Source of the DNA: Silene noctiflora
Taxonomy: Eukaryota; Streptophyta; Magnoliopsida; Caryophyllales; Caryophyllaceae
Assembly (NCBI GenBank): GCA_009801015.1
Contig: VHZZ01000223.1
Coordinates: forward strand, 213,808-242,513
Reading direction: 5' to 3'
DNA length: 28,706 nt
Shown here: piece by piece, positions 1 to 9,080 of the stretch
Layout: each line of letters opens with the position of its first letter
Position numbering within the stretch: the first letter of the stretch is position 1
Notes under the pieces: model-generated
Databases searched by the model: none
Told to the model about the DNA's origin: nothing
Seen by the model: the letters and a program-made list of their open reading frames with translations, nothing else
Position numbers and translations under genes: made by a program

Positions 1-91
1 GGGTGAGTTGGATGCAGTTTGCAAAGTGGATCGAGGTGAGGGGTTTGGTTGGTTCGTCGGCATTCGGGATAAGGGTGTTATTGGACGCCAT
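1..91 (-). CDS. Ty1/copia gag N-terminus (partial)
   Basis: On the minus strand an ATG at 91-89 opens a frame that runs off the window edge. It begins MASNNTLIPNADEP and continues through TKPLTSIHFANCIQLT. This resembles the usual opening of plant copia gag polyproteins: a short polar leader and then a motif in which the 'L T x x N' region precedes the gag core. The fragment lies just inside an LTR and primer-binding site in the expected order, which is the main support. Gag would form the cytoplasmic particle that packages the element RNA. Only about 30 codons are visible, so intactness cannot be judged. The frame is also open upstream of the ATG toward the primer-binding site, so the true start could be slightly earlier. 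Confidence 0.6.
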   Translation of the reverse strand, partial: MASNNTLIPNADEPTKPLTSIHFANCIQLT

Positions 92-151
92 GGGTTCGCC
101 GAAGGATGGGTTGGCAGCGGAAAATAGGAGGAGTATGAGGATCGAATGGAA

Positions 152-162
152 TCCTGATACCA
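152..162 (-). promoter_or_regulatory. Retrotransposon primer-binding site
   Basis: The minus strand reads TGGTATCAGGA immediately inside the LTR end (…TTTACA). This matches the start of the common plant primer-binding site complementary to the 3' end of initiator tRNA-Met (TGGTATCAGAGC), with divergence after TGGTATCAG. It is the site where reverse transcription would be primed. Confidence 0.7.
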
Positions 163-433
163 TGTAAAGTTGATGAAAAGATGAATAAATTGTTGTATTG
201 CATAAACAAAGATATTACAAGGTATATATAGACTACTTCCAAGAATATACTTTAGAATAAATTACAATCAATTAGGAGACACAATCTCCATGATTCTAGC
301 TATACAAATATATGTAAACTATATTAGGATAGGTAGTAACAATCACGTATAATTGCTCCCATATTTTCCATGATTTGTGGAATCATTTGATTGTATGTAA
401 TTATGGGAAGGATTGTATGATTGATCTTTAACA
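163..433 (-). mobile_element. 5' LTR of a Ty1/copia retrotransposon
   Basis: Read on the minus strand, this 271-bp segment starts TGTTAAAGATC and ends TTTACA, giving the canonical TG…CA LTR termini. It is followed without a gap by a tRNA-Met-type primer-binding site and gag-like coding sequence. A promoter-like CTATATATACC lies about two thirds of the way in, as expected for the U3/R boundary. The size is typical for copia LTRs. The 3' LTR and the rest of the element are outside the window, so the 5-bp target duplication cannot be tested here. The boundary at 433 rests on the TG terminus only. Confidence 0.7.
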
Positions 434-1312
434 CCTACTTCACCCGTCCTCGCTTGAATCAAGTCAAGATCCTCTCCATTTAAAATGCACCGGCCGGCTT
501 ACATAAATGTTTTAACAATTTAAAGTGTACAAATATGAAATGACGGAAGAGATTGCATAATAGTAAGTAGAAGGCAGAGGAAAAAGGGGTACAAAAAGCA
601 AAGCAGGAAGAGACAATCCTTGACAAAATAAGTTGCTTTTAACAATCATATGTCAATATCAAAGTCACATACATAACATAACATAACATATTAACATATA
701 CCTTGGAAAACCAACATGCAACCAACCTCTTTACTTTCCTTCCTTATGACTCACCCTATATTTCGTCGGTCCACTTGAAAATGCATTGCCCTCATATATC
801 AGAATGTTATATGTAAAGTATGTAACAAAAACATGCATTTTTCTGTTATCTTTGCTCACTGTCGGCTTCTTCATCAGCTACGCAACATTTTTTCTTTTTC
901 TTAATCCTAGCTTTGTAAATATGATAAAATTAAGTTGGAAATGTTTTTGTTTTTTATAATATGATTTTGTGTTTAGCTTTTATCATGACTTGCAATACTC
1001 AATTAGGGCAAATATTATTAGAAAATCTAAAGCATACTATAAAATCATAATTCATCATTTAATATCCATCAAAGTTATAGTAGTACACCAGTACATTATT
1101 TGACATAGACGTAGGCAATTTCAATAAAGACTGCATATGCACGGTACTATATAAATATACTAGGAGTACGTACCACAGATAGTGACCCAATTTACCTTTG
1201 CTCCTCTCAAATTTCATATGGATTGCCATACAAATTAATGTATGTATGTGACAGTCCATGATACACTACATTTTATGTATGTATTTCGTGATTTGTTCAC
1301 ATCAATAACATT
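434..1312. other. AT-rich intergenic stretch
   Basis: No coding frame with recognisable content and no RNA gene was found. There is a short ACATA-type tandem run near 670-690 (cataacataacataac). The short frame near 1059-1259 on the minus strand has no protein-like features. Confidence 0.6.
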
Positions 1313-1587
1313 CCAGTAGAAATACCGCAAAGGTGGAGTTTAGTGGTTGAAACTTGGGTGAAATTCCTAGGAGACTCGGGTTCAAGCTTCCCTAAGAGCA
1401 AAATTTTGTGGAACATTCTTGGCTTGAGTCCATGTGTCTTATAGACTTCGAGTCTGTCACCTTCGGGTGACTTACCTGGTATACGTGGTTTACAGGTTAT
1501 CACATATGCCCGAGGGTTTACCCAGTGCGTACCAAAAACAGCGGCTGCGACTTCTCACTCGTCACCCAAAAAAAAAAGCCAGTAGAA
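1313..1587 (+). mobile_element. Complete tRNA-derived SINE with target-site duplication
   Basis: The body spans 1322-1578 and is bounded by the direct repeat CCAGTAGAA at 1313-1321 and 1579-1587. The 5' part carries tRNA-like RNA polymerase III promoter boxes: an A-box-like 'agtggttgaaacttggg' near 1341 and a B-box 'gggttcaagcttccc' near 1379. The tRNA-unrelated body contains 'tcgggtgacttacctggta' and 'gcccgagggtttacccagt'. It ends in an oligo-A tract after 'cgtcaccc'. These features are diagnostic of a SINE, which is transcribed by Pol III and mobilised by LINE enzymes. A 5'-truncated relative lies at 24142-24255. The long minus-strand frame at 1297-1503 is a by-product of the element and not a gene. 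Confidence 0.85.
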
Positions 1588-2302
1588 TGATCAAATTCTA
1601 AACCAATTAATAGCATCACTAGCTAGAATTTTTTCATAGATATGCATTAGTTACATGTTTTTATAAATAATTAATAAATCACAATAATTTCACAAATCAA
1701 ACACGACATTATTACATTAAATTCTACGCATATTTTATGAGATAAATGTTTTCAGTTTAAAATTTGTCTAATGAACAACTAATGTCGAGTATTAGGTATA
1801 TCATATAAATAAAATGAAACAAACAGATAAACCACTCCAAAAGAATATCCACAATATTTAAAACTCCGTAATACAGAGTATATAGATAAATATCCAAATA
1901 ATGAGACAACATACTCTTGAAAAAGATCTAATAATTATTCTAGTCTGCATACAAAAAGTTTATACTCCGTATTATATTATTAATATTAATATAATATACT
2001 TTGTCCCTATTTTACGAATTAGTCTCATAAATAAAGTAATTTTTATCCTCACAAAAAGTTGATCAATCCGTCAATGGGTCTAATTATACACGTATACTTG
2101 TGTAAAGCGCGCCGTTTTGAATAAATTTATCGTAAAACAGGATTTTTAGTAACCACTTTTACCTAGTAGATAGAGTTGTATTTATTAGATCCGTTTTACA
2201 ATTAAATTAGTGTAAAACCGTTTTACATACGACCAACTCCTAATTAATTAAACACTCGTAACATGAAGGGAGTAAATTTTATTTTAACATTATTAACAAT
2301 TG

Positions 2303-2337
<35 letters not shown>

Positions 2338-2639
2338 CATTGTGTCATTGTCCTCCAGCAATATATAAGGCGAATGACAAAAGTCCAATTCCCATAGCAC
2401 AAAAAATAATGTCGTGTATTTTCATGATACGTAAACATCAATCAACATTGTATTAAATTCATTAAATTCTAAACCCAACTTAACAACATCACTTACTACA
2501 AAAAAGAAACATTTGTACCATCGCTCTCACATCTTATAATATTCACGTGACCTAATATTCTTCTAAACCTAGTAATATACGTACTACTACTATATTTCCT
2601 ACAAATAATAATGATGCATTAATCATTTTCAAAGTGTAC
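1588..2639. other. AT-rich intergenic DNA with poly-A tract and element debris
   Basis: No gene is visible. A homopolymer of about 28 A's sits near 2305-2332. Between about 2110 and 2240 there are related pieces 'cgtaaaacaggat', 'ccgttttacaatt' and 'gtaaaaccgttttacat' that look like decayed inverted-repeat MITE ends. The stretch 1960-2000 is built from short ATTAAT palindromes. Confidence 0.5.
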
Positions 2640-3257
2640 CGAATCTTGATTTTACATATCTTTTGTATAGAATCCGTCATTTTAATGAATTACATAAATA
2701 ATAAATTAAGCTGTTTGTGATAGAGTGATACGAAGACTAACTTTCTAGTTACGTATGTAACTACGAATAATAATGATGCATTAATAATTAGCACGCCATG
2801 CAAACTAAAATTATATGTACCGAGTTTTAATAACATCTTTTACATATTATTTGGTATAAGGTCTGTAATTAAACCGTTTGTAATAGGGTGGTACCAAGGC
2901 TAATTTTATTACCTAAAAGTGGTAATTTTCTCATCTTTAATTCATGCAACAAATAATTTTCTCATCTTTAGAACTATTTAAATTAAGAATGAACTAATAA
3001 TGTATACCATTAGCACCATGCAAACTAAAATTACACGTTCCGAGTTTTAACAACACCATTTTAGATACCATTAGCATCATTAAACTGTTTGTAATAGGGT
3101 GGTATCGAGACTAATTAACAACTATAAATAATTAATAATAATGCATTCATCAGTAGGTGTTATGCGGAGTCTTAATAACACCCTTTACATACTTTTTGGG
3201 TAGGGTTGATCATTAAACTGTTTGTGACAGAATGATACCGAGACTAATTAATTTTCC
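2640..3257. repeat. Degenerate repeat array beside the WOX1-like 3' end
   Basis: Four diverged units begin at about 2640, 2819, 3039 and 3165. Each carries a 'ccgagttttaataacacc…tttacata' block followed 40-60 bases later by a block like 'aaactgtttgtgatagggtggtaccgagactaatt'. Units are unequal in length because of internal insertions and deletions. The last unit runs directly into the stop codon region at 3258. The second unit also holds, at about 2930-2985, two partial copies of 'aattttctcatctttagaacta', matching 3295-3318 inside the last WOX1-like exon. Confidence 0.75.
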
Positions 3258-6240
3258 TTACAGAAACTGATAATACGGGACAAAGTCATTAGTAATTTTC
3301 TCCTCCTTAGAACTACTTAAGCATGAAACAGCAACCTCTCCATCCTTCTTCAAATCACCATTCTCACCATCATCGCCACCACCCGGCTTCACCACTGGGA
3401 ACAGCTGAAGCGTAGGAACCACCACACCGTCAGCACGACCACTATTCTGGACCACCGCGGTGGAGTTTAGGGAAAAGAGATGAAGGGGAGGTGGTGGAAT
3501 AATAGTGAAATGATGTGGAGATGAGCATGTGGCATTCCCTTGGTCAGATAAAAATAAATGTTTATTAGTAGGAAGAGTAGTAGGGTAGGGATGAGAATTA
3601 TTGGGATTATAATTATGTTGGAATTGTTGTGCAGAAGATTGTTGATGGAATTGAAATAAGCATTCAAGTGAGTTGCTGGAATTGTCTGATTTTCTTGGCC
3701 CAGCTGTTGCTACTGATTCTTGTATTGCTGCTTCAGTATCTGATTCCTGCTATTTGTCATCAAATTTTGTACAGTATATATTATAGTACGTTACATTACA
3801 ATCAATAACATTATAATAACATGCAATAACATTATAAAAACGACCAATACTCTTTCCGTCTCGGTTATTTATTTACCTTTTTTAATCAAAGGTAGATAAA
3901 TAATTGAGACGGAAGAGTAGTATTTTGTATTACTACATTTATGTACATTAGGAGTATAATATTTATGTATGAGACAATCTTCTATCAATCATCGATCTTT
4001 ACTAAAAATAACAACAATCTTAAGATCGATCTTAATTATTCGACATGATTATATATATCTCTACTTTTGTAACCACCGTCTTCATGTTGGCTTTTAATGA
4101 TCAATAAAATATTAATTTTTCCTTAGAAAACAATCTTAAAACCAATCTCAATTTAAACTTGAATAACATATCTGAAATCATTCAATCTAACCCGACATAT
4201 CCAAATAGGTACACTTATATATCCTAATTAGTACTTACTCTCCCGGTTAAATTCGAGGTCAAACTTTAAATGAATCTAATCAAATGTATATAAAAATAAT
4301 CTAATAAGCTTAATTAATTAAGGCCAATCTCAGTTATTTTACTAGTTAACTTTGTTCGCTAATTTCCTAAAGAACTCGTCCAAGTCATGAACTGGTCGAC
4401 ATGTAAGTAGCTTCGCCACTGCTTAATGTATATGACAATAAGTTTAAGAGCGATTCAATAATTTGACTCAAATAACGTATCTGAAATAACCCGGGTAACA
4501 AGAGAACAGAATTGTAGCATGCATTAGTTATTGGCCATATTGAATCACGTACATATATAGAGATAATCAGAAGTAGGGATGAAGTATGTGTGGATAAAAA
4601 AGAAAAGAGATGATGCAAATAGAAGACAAAGAAGAAGAAAGGCATGCAAAGGACCCCGACAGAATGGAAGGAACAACAGCTTTAGGATTCTATTCATTTC
4701 CCAACAAATCTTGCTTTTATCATCACTACAATTCTACACTTGTACTACTATTTTACTATACTCAATACACTTTTGCATTTTCTTACTTACTTACTTATTT
4801 ACCTATCTTTCTTATTTATCTGTCTCCTCTTTTTCAATGCATGTCAAAGTTATGACTTTACTATTATTTACTGTATCACCCTATGTCCCTATACCTATTC
4901 TACCCACATCCTATACTTGTAGACAAATTCGTATTTTAGATAGATGGGTGTAAGCATGAATGATGAAACGGATCTAAAAACGACTTATCTAGCTATCTGA
5001 TTAGTAGTATTAAGCTATAGTTCTTCCGCATATCCTATATTTGTACAAAAACTCGTATTTAAGATAGACGAGTGTGAGCATGAAACGAATCTAAAACGAC
5101 TTATCTATCTGGCCAATAATAAGGATTAGTTAGTGTTACAACTATATTTTTGGACCCGTTGCATATTTGGTGACTATTTGTAAATTAAAAGAGTTATATG
5201 AAAGAAGAACCTACAATTATATATTTCAACCATTGTTATATGTATATGTGGCTAGTAACTAAATCATTGTTCAAGAAAACTATTTGGACGTATATCTGTA
5301 ATTAAAAGAGGTATATGAAAGAAAACCTTAAATTATTTCAATCATTAGGTGTACTTTGACTAGTAACTAAATCTTTGTCCACGTTGACTAATTACACGTA
5401 ATTTAACTGGTAATAGCTTCGTTTTATCTAATTATGAATTATGATTATACTGTTATTGTAAAAATTATAATTATACTAGTAACTAAATCTTTGTTCAATC
5501 GATCTCTATCATTAAGCAAAAAAACTTTATTAATAAACTATGGAAGTGTTTGAAAGGAAGTTAAAAGAATCTCCCTAACATATTTTATATCAATTATGGC
5601 ATTTAAATAACATTTGACTTTTGCAATAACAAAAGCTAAACAATTCATGAGGTTTGACTAAAAACTATGATTGGCAATTTGAGACATAAAAAACACCATG
5701 CACGTACATTCCCCATAATGTAATGATTGTGTTTTTTTATAAAGAGGAAAGAGTGCGTGCTTGGTAAAAGGATTGACGGAAACTTACCATCAAAAAAGAA
5801 ACTTAAAGTAATAAATTAAAAGATGAGAAATTTTGAATAATAATTGCACACCTTATTATTATTGGTAATAAAAAGTGCCCTTTTTCCATTCTTCTCTTCT
5901 TCTTCTTCAAACCCTATCCACATTTGAATTAAATAAACACATTATATATATCATTTCAAATTAGATGGTAAATAAGGGATGAAGCTAAGCATAAGTTCGA
6001 CCGGGTCATGGTCCGGGCAAGCTTTTAGAAAAATAATCTACACAATAAGTCAATAACTATTTTCCTGAAAAGATAACTATAATTAGAAATGTAGTTAAGA
6101 TCGAATGATGTTTTGGCCCGGATAAATTTTGAAACTAGCTTTCGTCCCTCTAAAGCGAATTATACATAATAATCTCAAATAAAACCGATGTACATTGTAC
6201 AACAATATTACATAATAAAATTAAATAACACTAATAAAAT

Positions 6241-6335
<95 letters not shown>

Positions 6336-7148
6336 ATTAATTAATTAATTTTGTAAACTTTAACTTGAGACCTAAAAATTATTGCATCTTAAAATGCAAA
6401 TTAAAAATAAACAAATAATAATTCAAATCTAAGAAATATGATTATAAATTACTTTTAATCATTATTTTGAAGTCAATAATAATAATAATAATTAAAAATA
6501 AAAATAAAATGTACCTTTATCCGTTACGTGATTAGCATGGCTAGCAGTAGTAACATGAGGTTGAAGCTGACGACGTCGTTTTTGCCTTTCCCTAGCCTTA
6601 TGGTTTTGAAACCAATAGAACACATTTTTGCCTTCAATCTTACCATAACGTCGAAGTTGCGCCGTTATATGCTGAATTTGCTCGGCCGACGGTGTACGAG
6701 TCCCACAACGGTACAATTCTTCTAACGCCGTTAGTTGTTCCGGTGTCGGGTTCCACCTTGAGCTCACCATCACTTGATTTTGTGCATTATTCCCTTCCTT
6801 GTTACAATCTTCTACTACACCCTTGTTTGTACCTTCATGCAAAATTAAAACTTAAGTATAATTTATAATGATGATTGAACGTTAAACATGATATATTTCC
6901 TTGACTATGTAATATGAATAGGCCGAAACGACTAAAAAGGGTAAGACTGCATACAGCTGACCCTGAATCGGAACATGTAAATTACATATAGAGTGCTTAC
7001 CAAAGTCATGGTGGTGGTGGAGTAAATGATTGTGATTTGGAGGAGATAAATAAGAATTAGGAATAAGAGGTCTAAGATTATGAATTCTTTGAAATATTGG
7101 ATCTCCTAAACTAAGTTCTTGAGCAATTGATTCTTTGTAACCCATCAT
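3258..7148 (-). CDS. WOX1: WUSCHEL-related homeobox protein, WOX1/STF/LAM1 type
   Basis: Exon 1 is 7148-7001 (donor GTAAGC), exon 2 is 6832-6515 (donor GTACAT), and the last exon starts near 3746-3739 and ends at the stop 3258-3260. Exon 1 has MGYKES and then LRPLIP, a signature shared with Arabidopsis WOX1. Exon 2 encodes the WOX homeodomain (about residues 73-137) with [11 protein letters not shown], the WF/Y-rich third helix [12 protein letters not shown] and a basic RRR end. The last exon has proline/glutamine-rich linkers and a perfect WUS-box TLQLFPV (3393-3413), which in this family recruits TOPLESS corepressors. These nuclear repressors drive blade outgrowth and floral organ fusion. 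Exon 2 ends in phase 1. Acceptor 'atcag' gives a direct join at 3739 (about 315 aa); 'agcag' at 3746 would need an extra small exon. Family members carry a short YxVEQxKNW exon there, which I could not find. The C-terminus stops at YYQFL, lacking the usual PLKN. The ATG could be either of two adjacent ones. Confidence 0.85.
3393..3413 (-). other. WUS-box coding segment
   Basis: This segment encodes Thr-Leu-Gln-Leu-Phe-Pro-Val, matching the WUS-box consensus TLxLFP. The motif is required for transcriptional repression by WUS-clade WOX proteins. Its frame is continuous with the upstream last-exon sequence (…[13 protein letters not shown]…), so the exon reaches the normal C-terminal domain. Confidence 0.85.
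3848..3919. mobile_element. Stowaway-like MITE in the WOX1-like intron
   Basis: This 72-bp segment is almost entirely an inverted repeat. The left arm starts TACTCTTTCCGTCTCGGTTA and continues through tttatttacctttt. The right arm is aaaggtagataaataattgagacggaagagta, its near reverse complement. TA dinucleotides sit at both ends, as expected for Tc1/mariner-derived Stowaway elements that target TA. The size and the CTC…CCGTCTC end fit the family. It has no coding capacity. Confidence 0.75.
4931..5110. repeat. Diverged direct duplication in the intron
   Basis: Two neighbouring blocks share 'acaaa…tcgtatttAgatag(a)tgggtg…agcatgaa…ggatctaaaacgacttatcta'. The first is near 4921-4990 and the second near 5045-5110. 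The spacing is about 120 bases, and the copies differ by substitutions and small gaps. Confidence 0.55.
6243..6333. repeat. (AAT)n-(ATT)n palindromic microsatellite
   Basis: About 12 AAT units (6243-6279) switch directly to about 18 ATT units (6280-6333). The tract is therefore self-complementary and could form one long hairpin or cruciform. A second short AAT run is at 6476-6490. Length variation or assembly error is likely here. Confidence 0.9.
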
Positions 7149-7256
7149 AATTTAAATTTAATTATATAGAATTATTATTAATATTATTATTTGATCTAGA
7201 AATTATATAGATGTGGTTTGTGTGGATGGGGTTGAAGTGGTGCAAAAACCAAGTGT

Positions 7257-7268
7257 TATATTTATAAA
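7257..7268 (-). promoter_or_regulatory. Likely TATA box of the WOX1-like gene
   Basis: The minus strand reads CTTTATAAATATAA, a good plant TATA element. It lies about 110 bases upstream of the start codon, leaving a plausible 5'UTR of 75-85 bases. No other strong TATA element lies between it and the ATG except short AT-rich runs. Confidence 0.5.
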
Positions 7269-7687
7269 GAGAGGATAATTGACAAATTAGGCAAATAAAA
7301 ATGACATAATTAATTAATATTGTAATATAAAATAATGGTTTATAAGGTATGAATTGAAATGAATTGATGAGGAAGTTTGAAATATTATTAATATGGAAAA
7401 GTTTGAAAAATTGTGCAAGTGTGAAATAATGAGTAGTATGATGTAGAAAGAACACTTAAATAGATAGAGAGATGAGAGAATGAAGAGTATGTAAATGTTT
7501 ATGGGTGTTTTATAAAAAGGGAATATAATGAATTAATAGTAGTGGTACGTAGTAGAATTGAAGTAGTGATGGGATGAAAAAGAGGGACCAAATGAAAAAG
7601 TAAAGGAAAAAAAATACAAATAGAAGAATCAAGAGCTACATTGTATCATTGTATTATTGGGAGACTCTTTTATAATGGGAAATGAAT

Positions 7688-7853
7688 GACACAGTCAGGA
7701 TTTATCGTGGTGGAGGTGAAAATTTCAGTGAGTTCGAATGAGAAACAACACAAGTAAAATCGAAAATTTAACTAAAAATTTCGGATTTTTCATTTTTCAG
7801 CAGCGAGGTTTATTGAGTGCTCTTGTCAGCGCCCTCGTATCACCACCGTTGTA
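7688..7853 (+). mobile_element. Decayed hAT-like MITE, CAGTGGCGGAGCC family
   Basis: The segment resembles the intact element at 24414-24585 in the same orientation. Shared blocks are 'gtggtggaggtgaaaattt', 'gagttcgaa' and especially 'aaaatcgaaaatttaactaaaaatttcgg', compared with 'aaaattcgaaaaatctaactaaaaacttcg' in the intact copy. The end 'ccctcgtatcaccaccgttg' is a worn form of 'cccagctccaccactg'. No target duplication can be recognised. It lies about 0.55 kb upstream of the WOX1-like start codon. Confidence 0.5.
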
Positions 7854-7992
7854 TGAGTTCTATATATAAAATCACATGTTTATTGATAGTAACAAATTAT
7901 TGTTAAAGTGGTAATTTATAAAAAGCTTATTAATTGATTATGATAAACAAACGTTTGATTAATAAATAACGGATCGTCTTATACTGTAGAAC

Positions 7993-8136
7993 CAGTGGTG
8001 GGACGAGGGGGGTTAGCACTTAACAGGGGGTCCTTGCTGGAAAAATGAAAACTTCGAAATAGTTAGTTAAAATTTTAAACTTTTTAATTGTCCTTTTTGT
8101 AATTTCTCGTTTTTCTAAGTGTAATTCCTGACTCGG
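7993..8136 (-). mobile_element. Second decayed hAT-like MITE, opposite orientation
   Basis: It starts CAGTGGTGGGACGAGGGGGG, matching the reverse complement of the right end of the 24414-24585 element (CAGTGGTGGAGCTGGGGGGC). The internal 'cttcgaaatagttagttaaaattt' matches the inverted core. The far end 'ttcctgactcgg' corresponds to the reverse complement of 'gagccaggat'. It is diverged and its terminal bases are lost. Confidence 0.5.
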
Positions 8137-8140
8137 TTAA

Positions 8141-8960
8141 AACGGTCTCATATTATAATTTGGTAAAGAGAGAATGGTAGTAGAAGAGAAAAGGGAGGAA
8201 GGCGTGGAAGTCTGAAGTAGTTATTGGGAGAAGAGAAGGAGAAAAAAGGACGTGACATGAATGAGGAGGGCTTATCATAAGCATCATCATCACACACACA
8301 CTATTTTCATTTATTCATTCATATTTCATACATGCATTTGTCCCTCGCATACACATACAGTCATACACTCACTAGCATTTATTTTCATTTTGTTGGTCTC
8401 ATGTTTCGTAGCTTTCACAGTTATTCTGAATCCCAACTGCCCCCCCTCCCCTCCCTCTTCCTTCATCTTTTTGTCCACTCTTCTTTCTTTTTACTTGCCC
8501 ATGTCCAATATTGACACGGGTTTTTAATTCGGATATATCGGTGATATTATAGTATCAAGTCTTTGTATTATCGTCTCACATATTTAAGTAGATTAGAGCC
8601 AACTTGTGGTTAGGGAAGGCCTGATTGGCTGACCCCACTAACCCTAAAACTCAAAAACTATCCAAATTAGTTGTACTACGTATACATATGATGTATATTC
8701 TATAAACTGAAATAATTGGTAATTTGGAGAATTTGAGAATTGAGAATATAGTAAATTGATAGTAGATTGAATTATGCAAGAATTAGAGTTAAGGAAGTTA
8801 CTGAAGTTACTATTGTAGAACCTACAAATATATATAAAAAAAAAAAGAAAAAAAAAGAATTGAGTCTTTAGACGGAAACAACTACTTTAGACCCATCTGA
8901 CATGAAAGCTCGCAGTATTACTATTTACTACCCTCTATTTGATAAAATTCAACATGCTGA
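8141..8960. other. Intergenic stretch without a supported gene
   Basis: Contents include a purine-rich block near 8165-8250, a CA-rich pyrimidine block near 8280-8400 (cacacacac), and A-rich tracts near 8838-8858. The short plus-strand frames at 8261-8527 are pyrimidine-rich and low in complexity. They show no domain or codon pattern of a real protein. Confidence 0.55.
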
Positions 8961-9080
8961 AAATAAGAGTTAACTCAACTTACTCAAGTGATAATAACAC
9001 TTTTACTACAACCTTGAAGTTGGAGGTTCGATTCTCACCCACAACATAGTGCGTTCATTTGAACCAAAAAATAACGCAAA
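8961..9080 (+). mobile_element. Possible SINE fragment with tRNA-like promoter boxes
   Basis: The sequence 'gttaactcaacttactcaagtga' resembles a Pol III A-box region. The sequence 'ggaggttcgattctcaccc' contains a B-box-like GGTTCGATTC about 35 bases downstream, followed by 'caacatag'. This arrangement is typical of tRNA-derived plant SINE heads. No flanking direct repeat or clear A-tail end was found, so it may be truncated. Confidence 0.4.

Larger units (their letters stand above)
3747..6514 (-). other. Large second intron of the WOX1-like gene
   Basis: This 2.8 kb stretch separates the homeodomain exon from the WUS-box exon. It is AT-rich and holds a Stowaway-like MITE (3848-3919) and a long AAT/ATT palindrome (6243-6333). 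Pyrimidine runs with TTAC repeats lie near 4780-4830. Between about 4930 and 5110 there is a diverged duplication ('acaaattcgtattttagatagatgggtg…' and 'acaaaaactcgtatttaagatagacgag…'). Another runs through 5160-5400 ('gtaattaaaagaggtatatgaaaga' pieces). A short WOX1-specific exon is expected here but I could not locate it. Plus-strand frames at 4579-4953 lack protein-like composition. Confidence 0.6.

Noticed and set aside
670..690. ACATA repeats as a possible CRISPR-like or regulatory array
   Set aside because: It is a four-unit microsatellite only. CRISPR arrays are not expected in a plant nuclear genome, and none was seen anywhere in the window.
1340..1395. A functional tRNA gene
   Set aside because: The A- and B-box-like sequences belong to a SINE head. 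The sequence cannot be folded by eye into a full cloverleaf, and it ends in the SINE body and A-tail.
3850..3920. The foldback at this position as a microRNA precursor
   Set aside because: The near-perfect full-length pairing, the TA borders and the CTC…CCGTCTC ends fit a Stowaway MITE better than a microRNA gene.
4579..4953. A 124-residue plus-strand frame inside the WOX1-like intron
   Set aside because: It is made of a Lys/Arg-rich run followed by Tyr/Phe/Leu-rich low-complexity sequence from a pyrimidine tract, overlaps two other frames of the same kind, and has no domain or splice context.
8261..8527. A His/Ser/Phe-rich plus-strand frame of 88 residues
   Set aside because: It derives from CA- and CT-rich simple sequence, with a second frame of the same length overlapping it.
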